Part shown: piece by piece, positions 1 to 7,580 of the stretch | How positions within the stretch are numbered: position 1 is the stretch's first letter | How the letters are laid out: the number at the start of each line of letters is the position of its first letter | NCBI GenBank assembly: GCA_026713485.1 | Contig: JAPOOK010000043.1 | Span: forward strand, 1-53,476 | Reading direction: 5' to 3' | Origin: Chloroflexota bacterium | GTDB lineage: Bacteria > Chloroflexota > Dehalococcoidia > UBA6926 | Length of the DNA stretch: 53,476 nt | The notes under the pieces: model-generated | The model's input: only the letters and a program-made list of their open reading frames with translations | Database searches by the model: none | What the model was told of the DNA's origin: nothing | Position numbers and translations under genes: made by a program

Positions 1-116
1 CGACAGCGCCCCGTCCAGATGCCTCCACCGTTCCCAGGCCAACGCCGTGACCCGAGCGGGGGCGATGAGAGAAGACGCGTGCTCCACACGGGTCGAGCCT
101 CCACAGGCTCAGGCAA

Positions 117-647
117 GTGGAGCGCATGGCGTCCGATGATGACGTGGCAGCAGCATCGGGCGAGCACGGATCGACCGTCTGGCATGCGCTCGTATGTCAG
201 GCGAGGGACGGACTCTCGGCCATGACGAAACTGTCCGCCGAGAGCTTGGCCCGCGCCGGTGCCACCATGCCGGACGCGCGCCACACGGGCGAGTCTATGT
301 TTGGCGCACCGCAACCCGCTCAAGCGCAGGGCCGTCCCCCTGGCGCGACCCCACCCGAGCTCGAAACCGCGCCGCCAACTGATCCCACCCACAGCCCCGG
401 AACCGACAGCGGATGCGTTCCCCAAGTCCCCACCGAACCAATCGAACAAGAAACCAAATCATCAGAAAGGAGAAAACCCACAGCAATCAAAGACAAAATC
501 CCTCCCCCCTTGCGGGAGAGAACTAGAGTGAAGACCTGTCATTCCGCACGCCCCACCTGTCATTCTGAGCGCAAGGAAGAATCCGACGATACTATTTCCC
601 GGCAAACGTGCATGGCGATAGACCTCCTGAACGCCTGCGATTCGTGA
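117..647 (+). CDS. Doubtful hypothetical protein at the window start
   Basis: An open frame of 176 codons whose first two thirds use GC-rich third positions like a real gene, with a Pro/Thr/Glu-rich middle. I recognise no domain. The last 45 codons read through the dispersed TGTCATTC repeat (537-583), a typical intergenic element, so the true product, if any, would end earlier or the frame is a remnant. Stops at 48 and 66 close the frame upstream, so it does not continue from outside the window. No clear ribosome binding site precedes 117. It may be a decayed gene fragment. Confidence 0.2.
   Translation: MERMASDDDVAAASGEHGSTVWHALVCQARDGLSAMTKLSAESLARAGATMPDARHTGESMFGAPQPAQAQGRPPGATPPELETAPPTDPTHSPGTDSGCVPQVPTEPIEQETKSSERRKPTAIKDKIPPPLRERTRVKTCHSARPTCHSERKEESDDTISRQTCMAIDLLNACDS
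537..583. repeat. Dispersed TGTCATTC repeat, two partial copies
   Basis: TGTCATTCCG (537-546) and TGTCATTCTGAGCGCAAGGA (558-577, followed by AGAATC) are half-sites of the repeat that forms a full inverted pair at 25863-25974. Such TCATTC...GGAATC units are commonly scattered between genes. The two copies here lie in direct orientation. Confidence 0.6.
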
Positions 648-661
648 TGAAACGCACAATG

Positions 662-690
662 TTGACACGTTATCATCACATGCGTAGAGT
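662..690 (+). promoter_or_regulatory. Candidate sigma-70-type promoter
   Basis: TTGACA (662-667), a perfect -35, is followed after 17 bases by TAGAGT (685-690), a 4/6 match to the -10 consensus. Transcription would start near 697 and lead into the RBS and mini-ORF at 745-836. Seen by inspection only. Confidence 0.4.
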
Positions 691-727
691 GCCGTCTGAA
701 GGGGTTACGGCCCCGAAGAAACGGCAC
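689..727 (+). promoter_or_regulatory. Nested dyad before the mini-ORF
   Basis: GTGCCGT (689-695) pairs perfectly with ACGGCAC (721-727), and inside it GGGG (701-704) pairs with CCCC (711-714) around TTACGG. If the promoter at 662-690 is used, the left arm of the outer stem lies at the -10 and start site, so the outer dyad would act as DNA (an operator), not RNA. If transcription starts further upstream, it would be a structured leader. No known riboswitch family fits. Confidence 0.35.
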
Positions 728-761
728 CCCGGGGGAGCCGACGTAAAGGAGGAAAGACGGA

Positions 762-836
762 ATGATGCGTTTGTACGCGGAGTACGTCACACGGAAGTTC
801 CCTTACGTGCGCCTCGCTGTGGAGAGGACCGGCTGA
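762..836 (+). CDS. 24-residue mini-ORF with a strong RBS
   Basis: Starts ATG-ATG, encodes 24 residues rich in Tyr, Arg and Val, and stops at TGA 834-836. It is preceded by AAAGGAGG (745-752), one of the best Shine-Dalgarno matches in the window, nine bases before the ATG, and by a candidate promoter and dyad. It has no recognised family. It could be a small peptide, a leader peptide, or chance. No operon follows it on this strand. Confidence 0.3.
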   Translation: MMRLYAEYVTRKFPYVRLAVERTG

Positions 837-930
837 GCCGCTGAGCGGCGCCAGATCAGTCACCCCAACATAGCGAGGCAAACAGGGCGGTGAGTGGCGC
901 CTGCACAATGCCCCGCCGCGCAAAGCCAGG

Positions 931-1071
931 ATGACGGCCGTCAGAATGGTGGAGCGGGTGGAACAGAAGGAGCGCCCGGACAAACCGCCCGAAACAACGG
1001 TGCGATCGCACAACAGGCCCGGGCTGATGAAAAGGTCCGGGCCTGTTGACGTATTGAGTTCAGTCGAATGA
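931..1071 (+). CDS. Doubtful 46-residue hypothetical ORF
   Basis: ATG at 931, 46 codons, stop at 1069-1071. The product is charged (Glu/Arg/Lys/Pro-rich) with no known motif. The ribosome binding site is weak (CCAGG) and its last third is made by the hairpin at 1011-1048, so it may be an artefact of that palindrome. It is recorded because it follows the mini-ORF at 762-836 on the same strand. Confidence 0.15.
   Translation: MTAVRMVERVEQKERPDKPPETTVRSHNRPGLMKRSGPVDVLSSVE
1000..1048. terminator. Strong 12-bp hairpin between convergent units
   Basis: CAACAGGCCCGG (1011-1022) and CCGGGCCTGTTG (1037-1048) form a perfect 12-bp stem with a 14-base loop. A 12-base perfect palindrome, GTGCGATCGCAC (1000-1011), abuts it. 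It lies 28 bases beyond the stop of the minus-strand operon ending at 1076, where a terminator is expected. Neither strand has a T-run, so intrinsic termination is not certain; it could stabilise the 3' end instead. Confidence 0.5.
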
Positions 1072-1075
1072 CCGG

Positions 1076-1201
1076 CTAATCGGCGCTGCTGAGGGAATCG
1101 CCCTTCTCAAATGCCGCGATTATGAGCAGCAGAACGATCAGCACAACGCCGACCCACATCAGGGTCTGCGTCACATCTGCGCTGCGCCTTCTGTAAATCA
1201 C
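1076..1201 (-). CDS. 41-aa single-pass membrane protein overlapping the sulfur-carrier gene
   Basis: Starts with GTG at 1201 whose last two bases and the next A form the TGA stop of the upstream carrier gene (GTGA overlap, 1198-1201), an arrangement typical of translational coupling. The product has a basic N-terminus (YRRRSAD), one clear transmembrane segment at about residues 14-31 (MWVGVVLIVLLLIIAAF), and a short acidic C-terminus ending SSAD, suggesting N-in/C-out. It has no family I recognise. Being coupled to a CysO/MoaD-like carrier, it may place sulfur-carrier chemistry at the membrane or simply be a co-transcribed small protein; this is inference. A hairpin at 1011-1048 follows it. 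Confidence 0.6.
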   Translation of the reverse strand: MIYRRRSADVTQTLMWVGVVLIVLLLIIAAFEKGDSLSSAD

Positions 1202-1482
1202 GCTGCGCCGCCCGCGATTGCCGGGACGATCACAATCTCGTCGCCGTCCTTCACGATCGTTTCAAGTCCACGAAGATACATGATGTCATTGTCATTCAGG
1301 AAGATGGAGACGAACGGGTGAATGTCGCCCGTCACGTCGTCCAGCACCCGCGACTTGATGCCCGGGAATCGCGATTCCAGCACCTCCAACGCCTCAGTCA
1401 ATGGGCCGGAGGGCACGTCAATACGATCAACGCCTTCCGTAATGCGCCGCATCGCCGTTGGAACCTTCAGACTTGCAGGCAT
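1198..1482 (-). CDS. CysO/MoaD/ThiS-family ubiquitin-like sulfur carrier ending GGAA
   Basis: A 94-aa beta-grasp protein resembling CysO of mycobacteria: an N-terminal strand (LKVPTAMRR), a central FPGIKSR segment, VSIFLNDNDI, and a C-terminal KDGDEIVIVPAIAGG. Family members are adenylated at the terminal Gly by a MoeB/MoeZ-type enzyme and carry sulfur as thiocarboxylate. Here two alanines follow the diglycine (residues 91-94 GGAA), so the tail must be trimmed, as known for HcyS- and QbsE-type carriers cut by JAMM proteases. No JAMM gene is in the window; a CysM-type synthase (23895) and a MoeB/MoeZ-like protein (26061) are. GGGGAGG lies about 12 bases before the ATG. A membrane micro-protein overlaps its stop. 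Confidence 0.85.
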   Translation of the reverse strand: MPASLKVPTAMRRITEGVDRIDVPSGPLTEALEVLESRFPGIKSRVLDDVTGDIHPFVSIFLNDNDIMYLRGLETIVKDGDEIVIVPAIAGGAA

Positions 1483-1543
1483 GCTCTGCGTTCCGCCTCC
1501 CCATTGATTCAGTCGCGTCTAGTATATCGCCTGCGGAACGGGG

Positions 1544-1936
1544 TTAGTCAGACTCGGAGTCGAGTCGAAGCGAGGCGGAATTGAGGCAGTAGCGGAGGCC
1601 GGTTGGGGCGGGGCCGTCCGGGAAGAGGTGTCCGAGGTGCGCGTCGCATGTTCCGCACATGACCTCTGTGCGGGTCATCCCAAACGAGCGATCCTCTTCC
1701 TCTTTGATGACCGCGCCCTCCAGCGGCTGATAGAAGCTCGGCCATCCGGTGCCGGACTCGTATTTGGTCTCAGAGCTGAATAGCGGCGTATCGCAGCAGA
1801 TGCACCGATAAAGGCCGGGTTCGTGCTCGTTCCAGTAGATGCCTGTGAAGGGCGGCTCCGTGCCCTTCTCACGCGTCACGTGGTACTGCATGTCCGTCAG
1901 CTTTTCACGATACTGCGCGTCATTCGAGGCTTCCAT
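1544..1936 (-). CDS. msrB: Peptide-methionine (R)-S-oxide reductase MsrB
   Basis: A full-length MsrB of 130 aa that reduces the R epimer of methionine sulfoxide in proteins with thioredoxin. The zinc-site CxxC pairs are Cys45/Cys48 and Cys94/Cys97; the catalytic Cys117 sits in RYCLNS, so it is a cysteine and not a selenocysteine form. The start at 1936 (MEASND) is chosen because GGAGGAG lies seven bases upstream (1943-1949); a longer frame to 1963 lacks such a site. It follows msrA by about 70 bases on the same strand, so the pair covers both sulfoxide epimers and is probably co-transcribed. Confidence 0.95.
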   Translation of the reverse strand: MEASNDAQYREKLTDMQYHVTREKGTEPPFTGIYWNEHEPGLYRCICCDTPLFSSETKYESGTGWPSFYQPLEGAVIKEEEDRSFGMTRTEVMCGTCDAHLGHLFPDGPAPTGLRYCLNSASLRLDSESD

Positions 1937-2008
1937 CTCTGCTCCTCCATATGCCTTTGACACGTAAGTAGACTCACCCCTTGAGCGAATGCACAGATGC
2001 GGGCTTTC

Positions 2009-2572
2009 CTAAACCCGCAGATCCGCGAGGTACTTCTCCCGGAACTTTGCCACCTTCGGCTCGATGATGACCTGGCAATAGGACGCGCCGGGGTTGCTGC
2101 GGAAATACTCCTGGTGGTAGCTCTCCGCCTGATAGAAGATGTCCAGCGGCTCCACCTGCGTCACGAGCGGGTCTCGGTACAGGCCCTGCTCCGACACGCG
2201 CTTGATCGCGGCCTCCGCCTCCGCTTTCTGCTCATCATCGTGATACAGGATGATTGAGCGATACTGCGGCCCAACGTCATACCCCTGCCGATTCAGCGTG
2301 GTCGGGTCATGGATTGTGAAAAAGATGTCAAGGATGTGGCTGAGCGAGACGACCGACGGGTTGTACGTGACCTGTGTGACCTCGGCGTGTCCGGTGGTTC
2401 CGGTGCAGACCTGTTCATAGCTCGGGTTCACCACGTGCCCCCCTGCGTAGCCGGAGACGACGCTCTCCACGCCGTTCACCAACTCATACACGGCCTCCAG
2501 GCACCAGAAGCACCCGCCGCCAAGCGTCGCTGTTTGCAGCTGCATTCCGCTGTCTCCACTCCCGTTTACCAT
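2009..2572 (-). CDS. msrA: Peptide-methionine (S)-S-oxide reductase MsrA
   Basis: 187 aa, normal length for MsrA, which reduces the S epimer of methionine sulfoxide. The catalytic Cys21 lies in GGCFWCLE near the N-terminus, followed by the family motifs SGYAGG, GHAEVTQV and SYHQEY. The start at 2572 has an AAAGGA ribosome site about nine bases upstream. It is first of the msrA-msrB pair. A loose inverted repeat ATTCGT/ACGAAT (2615-2645) in the 104-base gap upstream could be a regulator site, but it is weak. Confidence 0.95.
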   Translation of the reverse strand: MVNGSGDSGMQLQTATLGGGCFWCLEAVYELVNGVESVVSGYAGGHVVNPSYEQVCTGTTGHAEVTQVTYNPSVVSLSHILDIFFTIHDPTTLNRQGYDVGPQYRSIILYHDDEQKAEAEAAIKRVSEQGLYRDPLVTQVEPLDIFYQAESYHQEYFRSNPGASYCQVIIEPKVAKFREKYLADLRV

Positions 2573-2676
2573 GTCATTTGTCCTTTCACGCCGGCGTCCG
2601 TGGACTATCGATTCATTCGTTGGTATGTATTTCCATAATACGAATCCGCGGAAACGGCGAGGCGCCTGGTGTCTTC

Positions 2677-2961
2677 TCAGGCATGGAGGCCGGCGAGAAG
2701 GTCACCATGCTCCTTGCTTCCCTCTTCCAGTGCGGCGACTATGGCACTCACCAGTTGTCGCGCCGACTCCGCGCTGATCTCTACGGCGACGCGGTCCCCT
2801 GTTCCGCCGTTCTCATTCACAAAGTCGATGTTGACGCTGTGCTCCATGAACGCGTGAGCGGGATGGTCATAGCACACGTTCGCCTTCGTCAAAGGGATCC
2901 AGCCCTCGGCGGACTTTCCGCTGCCGTTCAACTCTGCCGTCTGAACAATCCAGGTACACAT
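2677..2961 (-). CDS. DUF6295-like small protein
   Basis: A 94-aa protein beginning MCTWIVQTAELNGSGKSAEG, matching my memory of the DUF6295 family (MCTY...GSGKG.GW...DHP...NIDF). The function is unknown. Conserved-looking elements are the GSGKSAEGW loop, the DHPAHAF segment and a C-terminal helix rich in Ala and Glu. The start at 2961 is supported by GGGAGA about ten bases upstream; a longer frame to 3129 runs through the dienelactone hydrolase gene and is rejected. It lies 25 bases after that hydrolase on the same strand, so the two are probably one transcript. Confidence 0.7.
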   Translation of the reverse strand: MCTWIVQTAELNGSGKSAEGWIPLTKANVCYDHPAHAFMEHSVNIDFVNENGGTGDRVAVEISAESARQLVSAIVAALEEGSKEHGDLLAGLHA

Positions 2962-2986
2962 GTCAGTTGGTCTCCCGTTGCCTTGT

Positions 2987-3733
2987 CTAGGCCGCCAGGT
3001 GCTCTTCGAGGAAGCGGAACAGCTTCTCCCACCCGTCCAGTGCCTGCTCAATTCGATAGTTCGGGCGGTCGTAATAGAAGAAGCCATGCCCTGCGCCGTC
3101 GTAGCGGTGGAACTCGTAGTGCTTCCCATGCTGCTTCAGAGCCTCTTCCAACGCATTCACGTGCGCCTGCGTGGGATTCATGTCGTCGTTGCCGAACAGC
3201 CCGAGAATCGGCGCGCTCAGGTTCTCCGTGTAGTCGATTGGCGCGACAGGCATCTTTTCGGACTTCTCATCGTCGGACATGACGATGCGGCCGCCCCAGC
3301 AGTTCACGACGGCATCGAACCCACCCGCGCAGCCTGCCAGATAGGCTTGCCGACCGCCGGAGCATGTTCCGAAGACCCCGACCTTTCCGTTGGTCTGCGG
3401 TAGCGCGCGTAGGAATTGCATTGAACCCTGGATATCGCCGACCGCCTGATCATCGGCTACGCCTCCCGCGGCACGAACGGCGGCTGCTACGTCATCGGGA
3501 CTGCCGGACCCGTCGCGCTCATAGAGATTCGGTGAAATTGCCAGATAGCCGTGGTGGGCGAACTTGCGGGTCGCCTCCCGGTACCACTCATCCCACCCGG
3601 GCGCATGGTGAATTAGAACCACCCCGGGGAACGGGCCGGGGCCGAGTGGCCGTGCAAAATACGCCGAGATATCGTCGCCGTTGTGCCCTTTGACCGTCGT
3701 GATCTCCGCAATCATCCCCTCATAGTCCGCCAT
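2987..3733 (-). CDS. Dienelactone hydrolase family alpha/beta hydrolase
   Basis: 248 aa. Carries the family's Cys-Asp-His triad: nucleophile Cys124 in FGTCSGG, acid at Asp183/Asp184 in GNDD, and His216 in GAGHGFF. Such enzymes open lactone rings in chlorocatechol and related aromatic degradation, but many act on other esters, so the substrate is open. It is cytoplasmic, with no signal peptide. The start at 3733 (MADYEG) is preferred; a longer frame to 3898 gives a Trp/Arg-rich, non-family N-terminus. Divergent from the molybdenum hydroxylase at 3918, with a 184-base shared upstream region, which hints at a joint catabolic role. Confidence 0.88.
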   Translation of the reverse strand: MADYEGMIAEITTVKGHNGDDISAYFARPLGPGPFPGVVLIHHAPGWDEWYREATRKFAHHGYLAISPNLYERDGSGSPDDVAAAVRAAGGVADDQAVGDIQGSMQFLRALPQTNGKVGVFGTCSGGRQAYLAGCAGGFDAVVNCWGGRIVMSDDEKSEKMPVAPIDYTENLSAPILGLFGNDDMNPTQAHVNALEEALKQHGKHYEFHRYDGAGHGFFYYDRPNYRIEQALDGWEKLFRFLEEHLAA

Positions 3734-3917
3734 GAAGCACCCCCACACTATGTTGATTGTCGATAGCGACCCCCACCCCCAAAGCCGTCGGAAGCGGCCG
3801 CCCGCCCATGTTGCCCCTTTTGCACATGACCACGCAAGGCGCGTGGCAGTTGCGCTAGACTCAATTTGGACAGGCAAACGCAGCAGACACAAATCCACTT
3901 TCTAGCTGGGGGGCGCC

Positions 3918-6176
3918 ATGACGACCGAATACAAGGTGATCGGTAAATCAGTCCGAGCAGTCGATGGACCGGACAAGGTGACCGGTCGCGCCCGCTACGC
4001 CCTTGACGTCGCGCCGCCGAATGCGCTGTGGCTCAAGTATCTCCGCTCTCCGGTCCCGCACGCTCACGTCACAAACATCGACGCCTCGCGCGCACTCGCC
4101 TTACCCGGGGTCCACGGCGTCCTGACAGGCGATGATGTTCCTGACATCCGCGCAGGAAACCTCTATGTCGATGAGCCGATTTTGGCGTCCACGGACCGTG
4201 TGCGATTCATCGGCGACAAGGTCGCCGTCGTCGTTGCTGAGGACGCAGACATCGCCGAAGCCGCGCTCGATCTCATTGACGTTACCTATGAAGAACTCCC
4301 TGCTTATCTTGATCCCGAGGAGGCCGCCAAGCCGGATGCAGTCCTGCTCCACCCTGAATACAACTCCTACCGCGGAGTGGAACAGCTCGACGAACTCAAC
4401 AACAACTACGGGCGCATGGTGCATGAGTGGGGCGATATAGACTCAGCGTTCCGTGAGGCAGACGTGATCATTGAGCGCGAGTTCCGCACCCCTCGCGTCC
4501 ACCAGGCCTACCTTGAGCCGCATGCCTGCGTCGTTGACATCGACGACGAGGGACGCGCGCATATCTGGATGTCATGCCAGATGCCGACAGGTCGCCGCCC
4601 TCACCTCGCCCGCGTGATGGGGCTACCGCGCGAAGATGTGATCATCCATCCCGTACCGCTCGGCGGATCGTTCGGCGGCAAGATGGACCCGACGGGTGTG
4701 GCAGTGGGCTATTTCCTTGCCAAGAAGACCGGCCGACCGGTCAAGTGGGTCATGGACTACGCGGAGGAATTCTCCGCCATGAATCCCCGGCATCCGTCCG
4801 TCGTTCGTGTGCGCGTTGGCGCGCGTAACGACGGAATGATTCTCGCGTGGGACGCGGAGGGCTTTTTTGCGACGGGCGCCTATGCAGCCTACGCACCCGT
4901 TCCCGCCTATGGCGGTCTGCTGCGGACATCCATGGTGGAGCCGTATCGTGTTGAAAACGTCCGCATAATCTCAAACCAGGTCTATACGAACACCGTTCCG
5001 TGCGGCTACTTCCGGGGCCCCGGCCTCATGCAGTCCGTTTTCGCTTCAGAGTCCATCATTGATGAGCTGGCCGCCCGGCTGGATCTTGATCCATATGACC
5101 TAAGGCTGCGCAACATCGTTCGCGCCTCCAGTGAGGCGCATCCGGACCGAGGGTGGAGCCCTGTCACCCGGCCAGGGTTGCCCGGCTACCAGGCTCTGCG
5201 AGCCGAAGAAATCCTTCGCGCTGCCGCAGAGGCTGCAAACTACTCCGCCGCAACGTCCCCAAACGTCGGGCGCGGCATCGCGCTGCATGGCCAGAGCGAC
5301 ACAGGCTTCGATTCACCCGCTGCCGTGACGATCCACCCCGATGGCCGTGTTGTCGTCAACACCATGACCTACGACCCTGGCGTCGGAACCGGCACCATCC
5401 TCGCGCAAATTGTCGCCGAGGAACTTGGACTGCCGATCGAGCGTGTCACGGTGGAGGCATGGTCGACCGAGGCCGGCATGCGCGACTGGGGCATCGGCGG
5501 TCAGCGAGGCGCGCGCGTCTCAAGCCGCGCCGCGTTTGAGGCCAGCCAGGAGGCCAAGCGTAATCTCCGCCGACTAGCCGCGGAGTTCTACGGCTGGACG
5601 GAGGAATCGATCAAGTTCGAGGACGGGAAGGTCTCCGGCGAGGGCCGGGCTGCCGCCGTCCCGCTGGAGGAGATTGCCTCGCGGGCAGGGGAGCCGGTGG
5701 GCGGCCAGGTCACCGTGGATGAGGGCGATAGCAGCCCCTATATCTCATTTGGCGCTCACATTGCAGAGGTGAGAGTTGACCCTGAGACGGGCAAGGTCAC
5801 GCTGCTGAGCTACACCGCCGCACATGAGACGGGTCGTGTCCTGAATCCAATGGGATTTGTGGGTCAGATCGAGGGCGGCTCGGTTCAGGGCATCGGTCAC
5901 GCGCTGTCAGAAGAGCTAGTGGAACAGGACGGCACCATTGCCAATCCCTCGTTCGCGGACTATAAGCTGCAGACACAGATGGATGGCGCGCGCATGAACG
6001 TCGTCGTGCTGGAGTCAGAAACCGGCCACGGCCCTTACCAGGTGCGCGGAATCGGTGACACACCCATCGTCCTATCCTCACCCGCCATTGCCAACGCTGT
6101 CGCCGCCGCGTCCGGAGCGCGCATCCACCAGCTCCCCATCACGGCGGAGAAGGTGTACCGGGAGTTGAACGACTAG
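3918..6176 (+). CDS. Molybdenum hydroxylase large subunit (xanthine dehydrogenase family), Asp at the catalytic Glu position
   Basis: 752 aa, the length of the Moco-binding subunit of xanthine/aldehyde/CO dehydrogenases. Seen are the N-terminal GPDKVTGRARY motif, GGSFGGK, the CGYFRGPG substrate-channel motif, GQRGARVSS and the C-terminal GIGDTP. Family members hydroxylate carbon centres and usually carry GIGEPP-like sequence, whose Glu is the catalytic base; here residue 714 is Asp. No iron-sulfur or FAD subunit gene is adjacent, so partners must lie elsewhere, or it works differently. The start follows a GGGGGG ribosome site. A paralogue of similar length is at 38895. The substrate cannot be told. 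Confidence 0.88.
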   Translation: MTTEYKVIGKSVRAVDGPDKVTGRARYALDVAPPNALWLKYLRSPVPHAHVTNIDASRALALPGVHGVLTGDDVPDIRAGNLYVDEPILASTDRVRFIGDKVAVVVAEDADIAEAALDLIDVTYEELPAYLDPEEAAKPDAVLLHPEYNSYRGVEQLDELNNNYGRMVHEWGDIDSAFREADVIIEREFRTPRVHQAYLEPHACVVDIDDEGRAHIWMSCQMPTGRRPHLARVMGLPREDVIIHPVPLGGSFGGKMDPTGVAVGYFLAKKTGRPVKWVMDYAEEFSAMNPRHPSVVRVRVGARNDGMILAWDAEGFFATGAYAAYAPVPAYGGLLRTSMVEPYRVENVRIISNQVYTNTVPCGYFRGPGLMQSVFASESIIDELAARLDLDPYDLRLRNIVRASSEAHPDRGWSPVTRPGLPGYQALRAEEILRAAAEAANYSAATSPNVGRGIALHGQSDTGFDSPAAVTIHPDGRVVVNTMTYDPGVGTGTILAQIVAEELGLPIERVTVEAWSTEAGMRDWGIGGQRGARVSSRAAFEASQEAKRNLRRLAAEFYGWTEESIKFEDGKVSGEGRAAAVPLEEIASRAGEPVGGQVTVDEGDSSPYISFGAHIAEVRVDPETGKVTLLSYTAAHETGRVLNPMGFVGQIEGGSVQGIGHALSEELVEQDGTIANPSFADYKLQTQMDGARMNVVVLESETGHGPYQVRGIGDTPIVLSSPAIANAVAAASGARIHQLPITAEKVYRELND

Positions 6177-6192
6177 GGAGCCTGACTCCCGC

Positions 6193-7431
6193 CTATCCTG
6201 ACTCGTCCCCTAGTGGCGTAATCGTCAGTGTGTAGGATCCGGTTGCGCCCTCATAGTTGGACACGACGATGTAGTACGTCTCCGGGAACGGCACCTCCAA
6301 TTCGATTGGTTCCTCTGTGCCATCTTCATAGACGCCGCCCCACCCGACGTCATTCCCCTGGGAATCGAACACTGTGACATCCGCCGCGGGCAAAGTGCCG
6401 GGTGCCATGGTTATCAGGTATCCTGCCGTGCCCGCAGCCTCAAGTTCGTAAATGACCTCTTCGTACTCGACATCGATGGACCCTTCGACAGCCTCCCCGA
6501 CATTCACCGGGATGTAGGCTTCGGTTGTATCGTCCAGCCCCTCCCACCACGGGGCTTCAACCTCCGGCGCAACGATGTCCACCTCGCCGTTGTAGTCCGA
6601 GAGTTCAATCACGGAATGATTCGTAACGATGTCTACACCGGCGTCTATGCCGATCCTCTCCGACTCCTGTTCCGCGCGAATCTCAATCTTGCGGATCAAG
6701 TAGTCATCGACTCCGATCCAATACGCGACCTCCCCTTCGGCGGTGGACACACTCTGGTCGTCCATCAACTCCACCAGGTCCGGTCCGGTGACTTCTGATC
6801 GCAGATAGTAGACGCTCTCGCCGTCAAGTGACTCGATGCCGACCAACTCAAACTGAGCGGCCTTGTCCGCGGGCAAATCAGTCTCAAACGCAGGGCTTAC
6901 CAGAGAATCACTGAACGAATCCGCCGCGTCCAGATTAGCCTCCCATTCGCCGGTCAACGGGTTCTTGATGAATGACTCCACGCCGATTGAAATAAACTCC
7001 ACCTCGACAGTGAATCCTTGCGATTTGAGTGACATCGTAAATTGAGTGCGGTCCGGTTGTTCGAATTCCCCTGATAAGTGAATCTCTGCAGTAAAGCCAT
7101 CCTTCTCCTCAATGGTGGTGGTGATGTCCATCTCTACGTGAACAGACTGGACCGCCTCCATTGAGGACGTTGTCTGTCGCAGAATCTCGGCAGCCGTCGG
7201 CAGAGTTGGAGCCGGTGTTGACGATGGCGCGGGAATTCTTGTAGCAGTAGGGACGGGAGTTGAAACGCTAATGACGAGGGGCGTTGGAGCGAGTTGCGGT
7301 GTCTGTACGGGTGGAGCAGTTGGTTCGGGCGAATCCCCCTCGCATGCTGCCATGGCCATCACCAGGACGGCCAAGAGTGCCAACCCTGCAAGGAATCGGA
7401 AAATTCTCGCTATCGTCACGCTTCCCAGCAT
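6193..7431 (-). CDS. LppX/LprG-like lipoprotein with C-terminal PPC-like domain
   Basis: About 412 aa, exported: a hydrophobic signal (FLAGLALLAVLVMAM) ends in lipobox MAAC, followed by a Pro/Thr-rich linker. The middle (roughly residues 80-280) resembles the LppX/LprAFG fold, with SMEAVQSVHVEMDITT and repeated amphipathic strands; those proteins bind lipids. The last 120 residues resemble a bacterial pre-peptidase C-terminal (PPC) domain (ITMAPGTLPAADVTVFD, ending GSYTLTITPLG). The start at 7431 (MLGSVT) is chosen; 7461 is possible. Convergent with the molybdenum hydroxylase, 16 bases apart. The domain pairing is my reading of weak similarity. Confidence 0.6.
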   Translation of the reverse strand: MLGSVTIARIFRFLAGLALLAVLVMAMAACEGDSPEPTAPPVQTPQLAPTPLVISVSTPVPTATRIPAPSSTPAPTLPTAAEILRQTTSSMEAVQSVHVEMDITTTIEEKDGFTAEIHLSGEFEQPDRTQFTMSLKSQGFTVEVEFISIGVESFIKNPLTGEWEANLDAADSFSDSLVSPAFETDLPADKAAQFELVGIESLDGESVYYLRSEVTGPDLVELMDDQSVSTAEGEVAYWIGVDDYLIRKIEIRAEQESERIGIDAGVDIVTNHSVIELSDYNGEVDIVAPEVEAPWWEGLDDTTEAYIPVNVGEAVEGSIDVEYEEVIYELEAAGTAGYLITMAPGTLPAADVTVFDSQGNDVGWGGVYEDGTEEPIELEVPFPETYYIVVSNYEGATGSYTLTITPLGDESG

Positions 7432-7580
7432 ACAGGCCGGTCGAATCGTACCGTTACACATCGGTGATATGGTCTATGGTCGGTACTTCAACCTGTGCCA
7501 TGCTTAAGCTCGTAGAAAGCGTCAACGGCGTAGCCTTGGAGCTTCCGCCATAACAATAATTCCCAAGGAGAGCCACACAA

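Noticed and set aside
689-727. Guanidine-type riboswitch (ACGG loop)
   Set aside because: The TTACGG loop recalls the ACGR loops of mini-ykkC RNAs, but those need two such hairpins with specific stems and a transporter or carboxylase gene behind; neither is here.
1000-1011. GCGATCGC HIP1-like palindrome as a cyanobacterial sign
   Set aside because: A single octamer is expected by chance and the other genes do not look cyanobacterial.
2615-2645. ATTCGT/ACGAAT dyad as operator of msrA
   Set aside because: Only 6-bp arms with 19 bases between, no supporting promoter; noted in msrA only.
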